The notes under the pieces: model-generated
What the model was told of the DNA's origin: nothing
What the model saw: only the letters and a program-made list of their open reading frames with translations
Databases searched by the model: none
Position numbers and translations under genes: made by a program
Shown: piece by piece, positions 21,887-31,757 of the stretch
Layout of the letters: every line of letters begins with the position of its first letter
How positions within the stretch are numbered: the first letter of the stretch is position 1
Assembly: GCA_947652605.1 (NCBI GenBank)
Contig: OX393581.1
Location: 11,102,640 to 11,166,639 of the forward strand
Direction of reading: 5' to 3'
DNA: 64,000 nucleotides
Source of the DNA: Elmis aenea
Lineage: Eukaryota > Arthropoda > Insecta > Coleoptera > Elmidae

Positions 21887-24285
21887 CTGGAATAGCTCTA
21901 CAGAGTTCCAGTAACTGCTTGCAACACCGAACTCGTTGTTGTTTTTGATACGGTGTAAGATTTCTCGACACCCACCGTGTACTGACTTTTGTCGGCCCTT
22001 GTTTCAGAAATTTTTAACCTTTAATCGTCCATTTTTCATATGAACATCCGCGATTTTTATGACATTTCATGTTTAAGTCTTCACTTGGTCTATCACTACG
22101 ATCAACGCCTTCTAATGATTCTCTACTTTGTTTAAACAAGTTTTAAAATTTTGGTTGCGAGTAGATACTTTTAGGAACTTTAAGCTCATTAAGTTTTGAT
22201 ACCAATAAAACCTTTGCGTCGCATTAGAAGTGTTTCTAGACAGACAAAAACTAAATGATGTGAAACAATTTTTCTTTTGTTTTTCTGAGTTTAATTGGCC
22301 ATATAAACGCTGTCAGTTGCAGTTGATTACAGATATGATTCAATAAAGTATATAAAACAGTTTTAGGTATAAATCTTATAATAAAGTTACTAAAAATATA
22401 CTGGACTTTGAAATACACGCCATGTTTCATAATCGGGCCAGCCAGTCTAAATATCTAAAGTAGGAGTTGGATTTTTCCTCTGTTGTATGTAATGTTTCAC
22501 ATAAACAGTGTGTTGAAAATAGCTGTTTGATAAAAAAATTTTACACACCAGTACGCAAAATTAAGTTATTTAGTGAAATCAAGCGAATGTTGTTTGTTTT
22601 TAAAGGTTAAAATTAAAAGTGTTTAGGTAATAAGGGCATTATATCGCATTTAAATATGTAGCCAGGTTCATCTTCATCAAAATTGCAAAGATTGTTTTAC
22701 ATTGTAACGGACCGTACTGCACAATGGCCGCACTATTGGGGATGAGTACTCATTCTTCCGATATTTATTGTACATTTTTTGTCTAACGAGTTAAGTAGGA
22801 AATGCCATAAAAATATCCCCACCTATGGTGGGCGAAACGTCTATATTGTGACTCCGTTTTGGTAACAAAAATAAATTGATTTATAAAGGAGGCTAATGCT
22901 AATATAAAATTTTAAGTTTACATCATTTTAACGTAATTTCCAAAACATCAATAGTACATTTTTAAAATGTATATAATTTGAAATAGACAATTTTGGTGTT
23001 AAAGATCTTTGATTAACTTACCAGAGTAAATTTGGGGTCATAATTTTTTTTTTTTATAACCTACTAAAGATTAACAACAAAATATAAATGATAATACTAT
23101 TAAATGAATTTTGTTTAAAAATAGCAAATTTTATAGCTAACGTACTGCATAAATCGGTAGGTTACGATTTCACTTCGGTTTTAGTACAATGTAAAAGTGC
23201 TTCACTAGGCGTGACTGACATCAACCGGTGAAATACTATGGTGATGGGAAAGATATCGGATTTACTTGGCTTATGCCTGATTTTCAGATACGGCTGGATG
23301 GATGAAAAATAGACTTCGAGGCCAACATTACCTACCTACACTAATTTATTACGTGATCTCATTTTATGTATTGTATTAGGTTGATGGTTCCATCGCTTTG
23401 ATTTTCCTTGGCTTAAATATATCACCAGAAAATAATGGAAAATAAACTAAAGCTTTTTTAATGTTAGAAACCTAATTTTTGCTATAATGTAAGGAAAATG
23501 AATAAATCGACTCTACATGATATATATTATTGGAATGGGGAAAAAATTCTCTTCATCGTGATGCTACAGTTAACTGTGGATTCTATTTTAAAAAATGCAA
23601 CTTTATGTCACTACTCAAATTTCGATTTTTTTTAAAATTGTCTACGCCACTGCATTCTCATCAAAAAAGTAGAACGTCAAAATTATTTTTCTTTATTTTC
23701 ATAAACAAGCGAGATATAGTCATAAAACGAAAAGTTGAAAAATCGAGTTATCTGTGATAACTCGAAAACAAAAGACGATAACCAATTTTAGTTCTAACCA
23801 TGAACTTTTTCTCGAACAAAATGATGGAGGAAGCGGGGTCCGTTTTTCGATACCTCTTATAGTGACCGAGATTTCCTATGAAAACATCGAAATTCGCCTA
23901 CGCTCACAGTAATTATAATTAAAAATTTAAAAATACGATTATCTGTGAGAATTTTTTTAGAACATATTCGTTTACTTCAGTATACCGTTTCTATGAAAAG
24001 TCACGGCTACGCCACTGCATAAGGTATGAATAGTTTGAATAGCTTAGCGAGGTGTACTAAATAATTTACCAGGCACCCGGAATATTGACTGCATTCGTAT
24101 TTTATTTATATAAACAAAACTGGAAACAAAAACCAGACGACGGTACCTACATGTAAAGGTTAAAGGTATTGCAGTGAATTTCATTTAACAGTAATATCGC
24201 AATCAATATTAAAGCAAAGTTAAACTTACTACCATGTATAAACATATGTATATTGAATTCTATGCCAAAGATTTTATATTAAGAA
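21887..24285. other. Long AT-rich stretch, mostly unrecognised
   Basis: No gene seen. CTACGCCACTGC occurs at about 23644 and 24008 and matches the hAT-type end at 12711-12722, but no partner ends are found. A possible Penelope-like 3' fragment lies at 22812-22845, listed separately. Confidence 0.4.
22812..22845 (+). other. Possible Penelope-like/hammerhead-like fragment
   Basis: CCCACC (22818-22823) pairs with GGTGGG (22827-22832) and is followed directly by CGAAACGTC. Stem plus GAAAC is the second half of the hammerhead-like core seen at ends of many Penelope-like elements. The expected CTGANGA before the stem is absent, so this is only a suggestive decayed piece. Confidence 0.25.
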
Positions 24286-24479
24286 ATGCAATTTATGCTT
24301 AAGTTTGCAATTTTTTTGTACACGAAACTGTTTTGGTGTTTAAAAAAAAAAGATTATATTTTATATCATGTAGTAAAACACCACAAAGTAGGAAAGTCAT
24401 TAAAACCAAATAGTTTTTGTCGAAACTATCAAGTCTCCTTAATCAGCCAACAAGCTAATGTCTACCTTCTTAGTTTGAA

Positions 24480-24770
24480 ATGCGAATATGTTGTTACAAG
24501 GCCCTAAAATTAACCCCTTTCAAAACAATTCTAAAAAGGTGCTTGTTTATTCTGACAAAGTCTGCCCACACAACAATTAACGCTTCTGGGAATAAACTAA
24601 CCAAGCTAGGGTACGATGTCCTTCCTTATAATGTTTATATTTCAAGTTTACCACCCTGTGCTTATCATTTGTTTGGATTACTAAATGAGAAGATGGAGGC
24701 TGAATATTTACGAACAATGAAGAAGATTTCTGCTAAAATATTATGAAAAAAAGTATCAGTAAAAGTTAAG
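24480..24770 (+). pseudogene. mariner transposase C-terminal remnant
   Basis: The frame reads NKLTKLGYDVLPYNVYISSL, then CAYHLFGLLNEKM and EYLRTMKKIS. This matches the mariner C-terminal block: leucine-rich GY-x-VLPHPPYSPDL, then Y-H-L-F. In this copy the PPYSPDLAPSDYH block that holds the third catalytic acid has decayed to YNVYISSLPPCAYH. The copy is therefore inactive. Upstream codons back to about 24380 may belong to it in other frames. Confidence 0.72.
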
Positions 24771-24944
24771 AGACTTTTTCCGACAATAAAATTCATACAG
24801 GGCTGCGCAAAAATAAGGAAACAAACAAATATCTTGAACGCTATAAAAGATATTACTATGAAATTTGGTAACTGACCGTTATTCAGGATTCAATGAAAAT
24901 ATTAAGGTTGGAATACGACTTCTGGTTCAATTGGAAACAACAAA

Positions 24945-25618
24945 TTATTATCATTATTTTCGCGGAGGTGGTTCCCTTTCGGGTTCGTGTACTCAGACCT
25001 ATTGGTCTATTGTACCCTCTGGTGATAGCCCCTTAAAGAAGTCCTGTGTTTTTGAAAAACTCCAGGATTTTCTTTAAGAGTGTTTTTCTTAACTCTTATT
25101 GGCTGGCTTTTTCCATTCATAGAAGTCTACGCCGATAGGGTGCAAATCCTTCACACTGACATATTACGTGAAGAAGAGTTTCTTCTTCTTCACCACATCC
25201 TCTGCATATATCGGTCTCTGAGAGCCCTATTATGTAGAAGTGTTTGTTTAACCCACAGTGCCCTGTGACAAGCCCTGTGGCTGCTCTGATGTCTGCTCTG
25301 CTCATCCTGAGAATTTCTTCTGTTTTTTCTTTAGAGACCATTGACAGAATAGCCTTAGAATGGGCTTGTCCTGCAACTTTTTTTCAACGAGCGTTATGCC
25401 CTTGTATTAATGTCATTAAGACCCCTCTTGGCTGTTCCTTAGGACGTACCAACTGCGGGTTCTGGTCCGAAGAAAGGTGTCTCGCTGCCAATTTTGGCTA
25501 GGTGATCGGCCTTCTCGTTCCCTGGTATATTAGTGTGCCCTGGACACCATACCAGTTTAACATTATTCCTGCTTCCTAGCTCGTTAAGTGCCTGTATGCA
25601 GAAACAGAACGAAACTTT
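24945..25618 (-). pseudogene. RNase H-bearing LINE 3' fragment (I-like)
   Basis: On the minus strand, an RNase H segment (about 25607-25450) reads KLVWCPGHTNIPGNEKADHL, with the G-N-E-K-A-D motif. After frame breaks comes a 75-codon open stretch (25341-25117) with ATGLVTGHCGLNKHFY and a zinc-knuckle-like CRGCGEEEETLLHVICQC. This order, RNase H then a cysteine/histidine tail, is typical of I-clade and related LINEs. The untranslated tail (about 25040-24945) is nearly identical to 45655-45740 and ends in an ATAAT-type run. The RT domain is missing. Confidence 0.8.
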
Positions 25619-25627
25619 GAAATGTTA

Positions 25628-25960
25628 AATAGAACACCCTGAATATTTTTATAATTTGGATTCGTCTTTAAATTTATTTTTTAGATGTATAAGGTTTTAT
25701 GGGTCTAAAGTTAACCGTTTTCGTGAAATTAACATTTTTATGAAAATTTAGAGCGATGCATCACTTTCAACAATTTTTCTACTTTTAAAAACTCTGAAGA
25801 GGCAGTAGAAGTTCGTCGGAAATTTATTAGTTAACACTTTGCACTAGCTAAATTTTTAAAATATTTTACAGGGCGTTTTTAGCTCTTAGTCAAACTTGCG
25901 AAACTTTAAACATCGATAACTCATTTTTCTTAAATACAACACACTATAGTTTTTTTACAC
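25628..25960. repeat. Half copy of foldback family G
   Basis: The order of words matches 41444-41760: ACACCCTG, AATGTATAAGGTTT-like, TTAACATTTTTATGAAAAT, then a ~110-bp spacer, TTTTACAGGGCGTTTTTAGC and a GTCAAACTTGCGAAACTTTA block. A third relative is at 43930-44060. Only the left half is present here. Confidence 0.65.
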
Positions 25961-27403
25961 AGCGATATATAAAACCCTAAAAATTTACATAACGCAAAAA
26001 CTAGAGATAAAGGCGAAGTAAGAAGAAAGAAGAGAGAGGAGAGAGGAGAGAACACAGAACAAATAAGAGGGAAGAGATTCAAAAATATTGAAATATCCTT
26101 TGATAATGTTAAGGAACTGTTAATTTAATGATTAAATGATTTTAACTAATTTGAGAATAACGCAGTTACAGATGTAATAAACTCTCTTTTTTGACGAAAA
26201 CAAATTGATTTCCATTTATCCGACTTTAAACCTTATGCTATAATAACAGTCACCCTGTGATCTTGTAAATATTACGAAAAAGCTTCGTACTTGTAGAATC
26301 TTTAGCAAATATTTATCATCCAGTAAATAAATATGGAAAGGAAATGTTTATCCGATAAATATTTACTTATAAAACAACAGCAAAATCTCAAACAGATGGT
26401 GAAACAGTAGACGTTAAGGTCAAACAGTTTTTAATGCTAATTAATTGTTTTACCCAATTTTCGTTTAAAAATTTTTAAAAACCAATTCGCTTTGCCATTA
26501 AAGCAATTTTTACGCACTTTATACGTAAAAACCATCACAGAAAGGGTCAATATGTTAACAGTTTTTAATATTCAACACGGTTAATCAGAACTGGTAGGTG
26601 ACGCTTTTTATTTTTCGATTACAAAAGCGCGAAATTAGAAAAAATCTGCATTGCATATAGAAAAACTTCTATGTCCCTAATTTCCGCCTGACTTTATATC
26701 AAATTTAAATTTACGTAACTCTGAAAACTCGTTAAAAATTTACTTTTAGATTACATATTATACTCGGTCGCCAAATAACCTTCGAAGAGAGGTTTTATGT
26801 TTGTGCATTTTAAGTGTCCGTGCAAAATTGGTGACAATTCTTTGGGATAACTTGAACTTTTTGCAAAATATTACTTTGATTAAATTTAAAGTTGAACGTT
26901 GCTTGAAGCTGTGAGGTAAAGCAATAAAATGTTTCTTGTAAAGATGGTTTAATTTTTCTTAACAGTATTTTGAAAAATGTCTGGTTAGCGCTTTTATTTT
27001 TTAAATTATGTAAAATAATTTTAAAATGCATTAATCACATAAAGATCTTAATGAAAAAACTTATGCTGACGATAAGGCAGCTGTGAGATGCGAGAATAGA
27101 AACGTTTTGAAATCCCCAAGACACAAAAAAATACATAACTTAAGGTTAGTATATCTAGTGATAATGTAACTACTACGTTCCCAATTTCTTCTAACAGATT
27201 GTAAAGCAATATTTTTGAATATTGGCACGACACAACATGTACTTCGCAAATTTTGATGAAATTGTAAATTAAGGTGACACTTTTTGTAGACGTACCAACA
27301 GTATGTAATAGATCTGCTTGCTTTTTGAATACTTTTGTACTTATAACTAAAATCAACATCTAGATAAATACAAAAATCTATACTGCATACCTATAGCCTA
27401 GAG
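25961..27403. other. No gene; purine-rich run at 26012-26085
   Basis: GAAGAAAGAAGAGAGAGGAG-type purine repeats at about 26021-26080 form a low-complexity tract. The rest is AT-rich with no recognised element. Confidence 0.45.
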
Positions 27404-27630
27404 CAGCGATTCTTAACCGGCTGCTTTATTGGGAGCTTGAACTGTTTGGGGGCGGGGGCGAAAATTTTATTAAATGTTTTAATTTTTTAAAACATGACAT
27501 CATTTAAAATAATTATTTTTTGCTCTTAATTTTACTTTATCTTAAACCGGTATAGTTTTGTATTAGTAATCCAAATTCTACAGTGTAATGTGGTGCAAAT
27601 TGTTGAGACCTACTAGGTACGTATTGAAAG

Positions 27631-28204
27631 AGTCTAGGAACATTCTTCGCCCACAATTCTTCGCACACAATTCTTCGCCCCCAATTCTTCGCCCCCAATT
27701 CTTCGCCCACAATTCTTCGCCGCCCCAATTCTTGCCGCCACAATTTTTCGCCGTATATAAACTTATCACAAATTTTATTTGTAAATGTGATTGTTTTTAT
27801 TTATAACGTAATTTTTACAGATTATTTTACATTCGGCTAAAGTTGTTTTTTGTATATTAGTACTTCTTCTTTTAATATTATGTTTTAAAATTGCTACATA
27901 AATAGCGTATGTTGTGATTTTAAATCTTGTTTATGTTATTATAGTATGAATAAAAGTTAAATTAACCTAATCTAACCTAACATAATGTAAAATAATCTAT
28001 AAAAATTACGTTATAAATAAAAACAATCACATTTACCAACAAAATTTGTGATATGCTTGTATGCGGCGAAAAACTGTGGCGACGAAGAATTGCGTCGGCG
28101 AAGAATTGTGTAGGCGAAGAATTGTGGGCGAAGAATTGTGGGTAAAGAATTGTGGGCGATGAATTGGGGGCGAAGAATTCTGGGCGAAGAATGTTCCGGA
28201 CACG
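27631..28204. mobile_element. Foldback element with tandem 14-bp repeats in its arms
   Basis: The left arm (27637-27753) begins GGAACATTC and carries about eight tandem copies of a 14-bp unit like CCACAATTCTTCGC. The right arm (about 28060-28197) carries about nine inverted copies and ends GAATGTTCC. Further in, GTAATTTTTACAGATTATTT (27808) pairs with its inverse near 27990-28010, so the palindrome extends almost to the centre. The flanks gtattgaaag (27621-27630) and gtattaaagg (28205-28214) could be a diverged 9-10 bp duplication. The architecture resembles Drosophila FB or Mutator-like elements; no transposase is present. Confidence 0.82.
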
Positions 28205-28431
28205 GTATTAAAGGGTGGGGAAATTTTATTGACTCATAATATAAATTAAAATTTAGCGACTCCTATCCGAAATAGAGAATCTGCAAAAACGAAACTTTTG
28301 TATTCACCACATCGAAGAGCTATCTAGTTTGATTCGCCCAAAATGAATCATATTGATTACTGTTGCTACAAGCAACGGAGACACAAAAATATTTTAGAAT
28401 GTGTAGGGGGCCGCGAACACTAAAAGCTTAA

Positions 28432-29001
28432 CCTTTAAGTAGTCGCACGGCGCCGCAGAGGCGCCAAGCGTTTTTTAAATCGTTGTAACATTTTTAATTA
28501 TTTTTTGTCACTAATATCTGTTTATGTATTCCTCAATTGTACTTTTAGGAATACGAATTATATAGTATTATTCATATTTCTCTATTTTACAGTCCGTAAA
28601 ATGCAAGTATGTGCTACTCGGCATGAACGCTGTCATTTATGCCCTAGGGCTAAAAATCGACATTCGCAACAAATTTGTTCGCAATGCCATAAAAATATTT
28701 GTTCAGAGCATACAATAAAATTGTGCAATGAATGCTTTGCATCCAATGTTTGATTCGTATTAAAAAGAAATTATTTTATGTTTTAACAGTTATGTTTTAT
28801 ATACAGATATATATATTTTATATCTTATAATTTATTTAGTCATTGTTATTCCTTTTAAGATTTAGCTTATATTTTATGAATAAACCAGTTTAACACATTT
28901 TTAAGATTGTAAGTCAAAAACACTGTTATAAAACCCCATTGGTGCCTCCGAGGCGCCATGCGAGTAGTTATGTATACACAGTACACGCGACTAGTTAAAG
29001 G
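28432..29001 (+). mobile_element. piggyBac-like element with exact TTAA duplication
   Basis: TTAA flanks both sides (28428-28431 and 29002-29005). The ends CCTTTAAGTAGTCGC and GCGACTAGTTAAAGG are inverse copies. Inside each end sits a G/C palindrome: GGCGCCGCAGAGGCGCC on the left and GGTGCCTCCGAGGCGCC on the right. The element keeps only the last exon-like piece of the transposase. Removing it restores the hAT terminus around it. Confidence 0.88.
28593..28753 (+). pseudogene. piggyBac transposase C-terminal cysteine-rich domain
   Basis: The codons read VRKMQVCATRHERCHLCPRA, then QICSQCHKNICSEHTIKLC, then NECFASNV and a stop. C-x2-C, C-x2-C, C-x2-H and C-x2-C spacing matches the RING-like zinc-binding tail of piggyBac transposases, which contacts element ends. 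A pyrimidine-rich tract ending TTTTACAG (28585-28592) directly precedes it and looks like a 3' splice site, so this may have been a separate last exon. The catalytic DDD domain is absent. It has no frameshift or internal stop. Confidence 0.8.
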
Positions 29002-29149
29002 TTAAGAACCACTGACCTGGAGTACTGTAACTAACTACAATATTTATATGGATACTGTAAGAGTGCCTATTTGATATTAAACCTAAAGGTGTTCACTAAT
29101 AGGTAATCAACTTATCGTAAAATCCAAGAAGCTTAGACCACAGAAGTTA

Positions 29150-29420
29150 GTATGCCCTCAGTTGTGGAGCAAAACTGAAAAGAGCCAGCTAAGGTGGATC
29201 TCACACGAACGAATGACAGTAGAATAGTTACACAAATATGGATAGGGGGTGTTAACAAACGAAGGAAAATAGGGAGGTCCAGAACGTTCTAGATTAGGGA
29301 AATAGTCAAGATTCTTAAAAAAAACGAACTCACATGGAGACAAGTGGAAACGCTTGCGAGGGACAGATGAGGTGGATAATTTTTGTACATCTTTACACCT
29401 CCACATCGTAATGGTAGAAG
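29150..29420 (+). pseudogene. LINE reverse transcriptase tail, badly decayed
   Basis: In shifting frames the sequence gives KSQLRWISHERMT, then a GRSR-like patch, then ILKKNELTWRQVETLAR. This resembles the last 80 residues of RTE-like LINE proteins (L-R-W-x-G-H ... W-x-x-x-x-x-L-A-x-D-R). Stops interrupt it. Moderate confidence because the alignment is by eye only. Confidence 0.55.
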
Positions 29421-30090
29421 GAACAAATTATAACTATAAAAAAGCATTTTTTCTTCCACTTTTAATCCCATATTTTTACATTTGTTTTACGATCCTTGGA
29501 GAGGGTTCTGTCTTAATATAATTTAAATTGAGTGACACAAGGACAACTCCTGTCGTAGACCTTTGAGCAACGTCTACTCTTCTGTTAAAACGTTCGCTAA
29601 TTTACCTTGTTATAATTCTTACTTGATTTATGCGTAAACACTAAAACGTTGTTTTAAGTTAGTGCTTTTGGTAATTTGATATCTTAAAATATCGTTTAGT
29701 TTTTTAAATAAACTTTGTAAACATGAGAGCTAGAACAATTATTATCAGTAGTAATATAACAAGTGCATTGAAAATTATTATCGAGAATTTTTGGTTAATA
29801 TGCCCGAATGCAAGTTGAGCTGCAAAAATCACGATTTTTTCTGATTCAACTTGCATGAGTGAAGATTTGTCAAAAATTATAGATTATTTGCAATGCACGA
29901 GTTATATTTTGTCAGAAAATTTCCTTTACGTAACCTACCTGTCGAATTGAATGTATGTTATGTCAAATTTGACAAGTACTGTCAGAGTGGTGTGTCAGGC
30001 GTGTGGTTTAATCTATATTAAAGTAACGTTACTGGTCGCCGAAATCTGTCAAAAAATTATCAAGACCAAAATATTTTATTCCCTCTCCAA
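29421..30090. other. No recognised feature
   Basis: AT-rich sequence before an inverted repeat; nothing recognisable. Confidence 0.4.
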
Positions 30091-30097
30091 ATTTATA

Positions 30098-30355
30098 TTT
30101 CCGACCAATCACAAACTCAGATTTCTTAGAAACGACCAATAAACGTATGAAAATCTGTTAATTGCGAAAAGTAAATTATCAGTGTATGATTATGTTTATT
30201 GGTCGTTTCTAGGAAATCTGAGTTTGTTATTGGTCGAAAACGCAAATTTGACATGGGTATCAACATCTGACAGGGGAATGTAAAATTATTACCGTGTAAT
30301 ATTGCTCCTATTGGTAATCTCTAGAAGATTTAAGATTAGTGATTGGTTGAAAACG
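30098..30355. repeat. Inverted repeat with a third diverged copy
   Basis: The arm 30098-30145 (CCGACCAATCACAAACTCAG, TTCTTAGAAACGACCAATAA) is inverted at 30194-30240 (TTTATTGGTCGTTTCTAGG, ATCTGAGTTTGTTATTGGTC). A third copy in the second orientation lies at 30309-30355. The words GCAAATTTGACA follow two of them. Probably a MITE remnant or satellite piece; no target duplication found. Confidence 0.7.
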
Positions 30356-30359
30356 CAAA

Positions 30360-31178
30360 TTTGACAGGTGAAGGAACTTTTCAGATTTAAATTAACCCAA
30401 TTATAAAATTCACCTCAATTTAATCGACTTTTTAGCTTTTAAGATAAGTGAGATTTACATATTTAGCTTTGAAATTGGGACAACCTGTATAAAGTAAAAA
30501 TGGAATAAAGCGAACAAGGGTTTTGGTAAAGATATTTTTTTCTTAATTGAAGTACTTCTGTTATATTTCAGTAATGTATAATAACTTTAAATCAATGTTT
30601 TAGTTAGTGTATTCCTAAACTTCGTCTGATGAGTTTAAATCAATTTTCCTCTTATTAATTATTCGTTACAATCACTACGACAATTAACATTCGTTTATAA
30701 TACACAACATAATGCAAATTGAAATTGTTCGTACAAACGATATCAATTAGATCACTGAACTTCCTGTCAGCTTTTAAATGAGCACTGGAAACTGTATTTG
30801 ACATGTTAATATGTTCTGATTGTAAACAAGTCACTAGGAAATAAAATTTCAACCTCCAGGCTATATCAAATTGAGATGAAATATTATTCTGCAAGCAAAA
30901 ACGTAAATAAATGTATATGGCATAAAAACATGCAGCCCAGGGAGTTTCAAGAATATTTTTAGCACCCAATGTTGTAAAACGGGAAATCTGTAGATTCCAC
31001 ATGTGTTTGTTACAATTTTATGGAAATTTTTGTGTTTTTAACGTGAAAGAGAGAATGTCTGTTATATGTATGAACAACTTGATAAAACCATATTATTAAG
31101 GTTTATGTTCACAGTTAGCAACGATTCCTTGATTTTTATTCTATCGGCGAAGTACTTTTATATAAACTATATGGTATA
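30360..31178. other. No recognised feature
   Basis: AT-rich. A minus-strand open frame of about 115 codons (31002-30655) shows no recognisable domain. Confidence 0.4.
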
Positions 31179-31179
31179 C

Positions 31180-31757
31180 GAGTTGTAGCATGGGGATATA
31201 GCTTATTATTGGAGATAAAGCTAGGTGTAAATCAAGAAAAATCGCTAAATTTTATGCTTATTAATAACATTAAAATAGATTTAAAATATCTACTAGCGTA
31301 TTTATTAACAATAAAAAGTCGTCTTTTTGTTTTGTTGTAACTTTTTTATCAACAAAAATAATTTTAAACATTAATTTTCTAATTTTTAAACTTTAGCATT
31401 ACACATTTATTCTAATTTATCATATTGTACTGTCTCTTGCAAGAAAAATACCTTCCATAGCACTAGGCAACTTAATAAAAATTACAAAGTTTGACAATTT
31501 TACTAACGTTGGTCTTTTTTGTTTATCTTCAGGTTGCCTTGTGTAAAAACAACAGAATTGACATGTGAAAAGTTTATAAAACCAATAAATAATGGTTCGA
31601 TAGTTGTTGCAAAGAATTTTCTGCGCTAGTTTGATTGTTTAATGGGTTGCAGATTTTTGAAAGCATAAAATTTAGCAACTTCTTTAAACATATACCCATG
31701 CTCTAGCTCATATAATAGGCAAAATAGCCATTTTAGAACTCGAATTACAATCAGCGT
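31180..31757. mobile_element. Decayed foldback of the CAGGGTGATT family
   Basis: The left arm (GAGTTGTAGCATGGGGATAT, then GCTTATTATTGGAGATAAAG, then CGCTAAATTTTATGC) is mirrored at 31650-31757 (GCATAAAATTTAGCAAC, then CATGCTCTAGCTCATATAAT, then GAACTCGAATTACAATC). The words are those of the complete members at 9232-10698 and 34408-35725. Terminal CAGGGTG bases have decayed. Confidence 0.7.

Larger units (their letters stand above)
27404..29014. mobile_element. hAT element containing two nested insertions
   Basis: The left end CAGCGATTCTTAACCGGC and the right end TTAAGAACCACTG are inverted hAT-type termini. The flanks gcctagag (27396-27403) and acctggag (29015-29022) form an 8-bp duplication with two mismatches. 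The G-rich run GGGGGCGGGGGCG (about 27450) and AGGGGGCCGCGAACACTAAA (about 28406) are typical subterminal regions. Its interior holds a foldback (27631-28204) and a piggyBac-like element (28432-29001). No hAT transposase coding is recognisable. Confidence 0.78.

Noticed and set aside
26012..26085. Purine-rich run as a regulatory element
   Set aside because: Simple-sequence drift explains it; no neighbouring gene to regulate.
27641..28197. Tandem short repeats with spacers, considered as a CRISPR-like array
   Set aside because: The 14-bp units abut without unique spacers and are mirrored in opposite orientation, which is a foldback arm structure. The window is clearly eukaryotic.
30655..31002. 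115-codon minus-strand frame as a gene
   Set aside because: No domain recognised and no conserved pattern; adjacent to decayed repeats.
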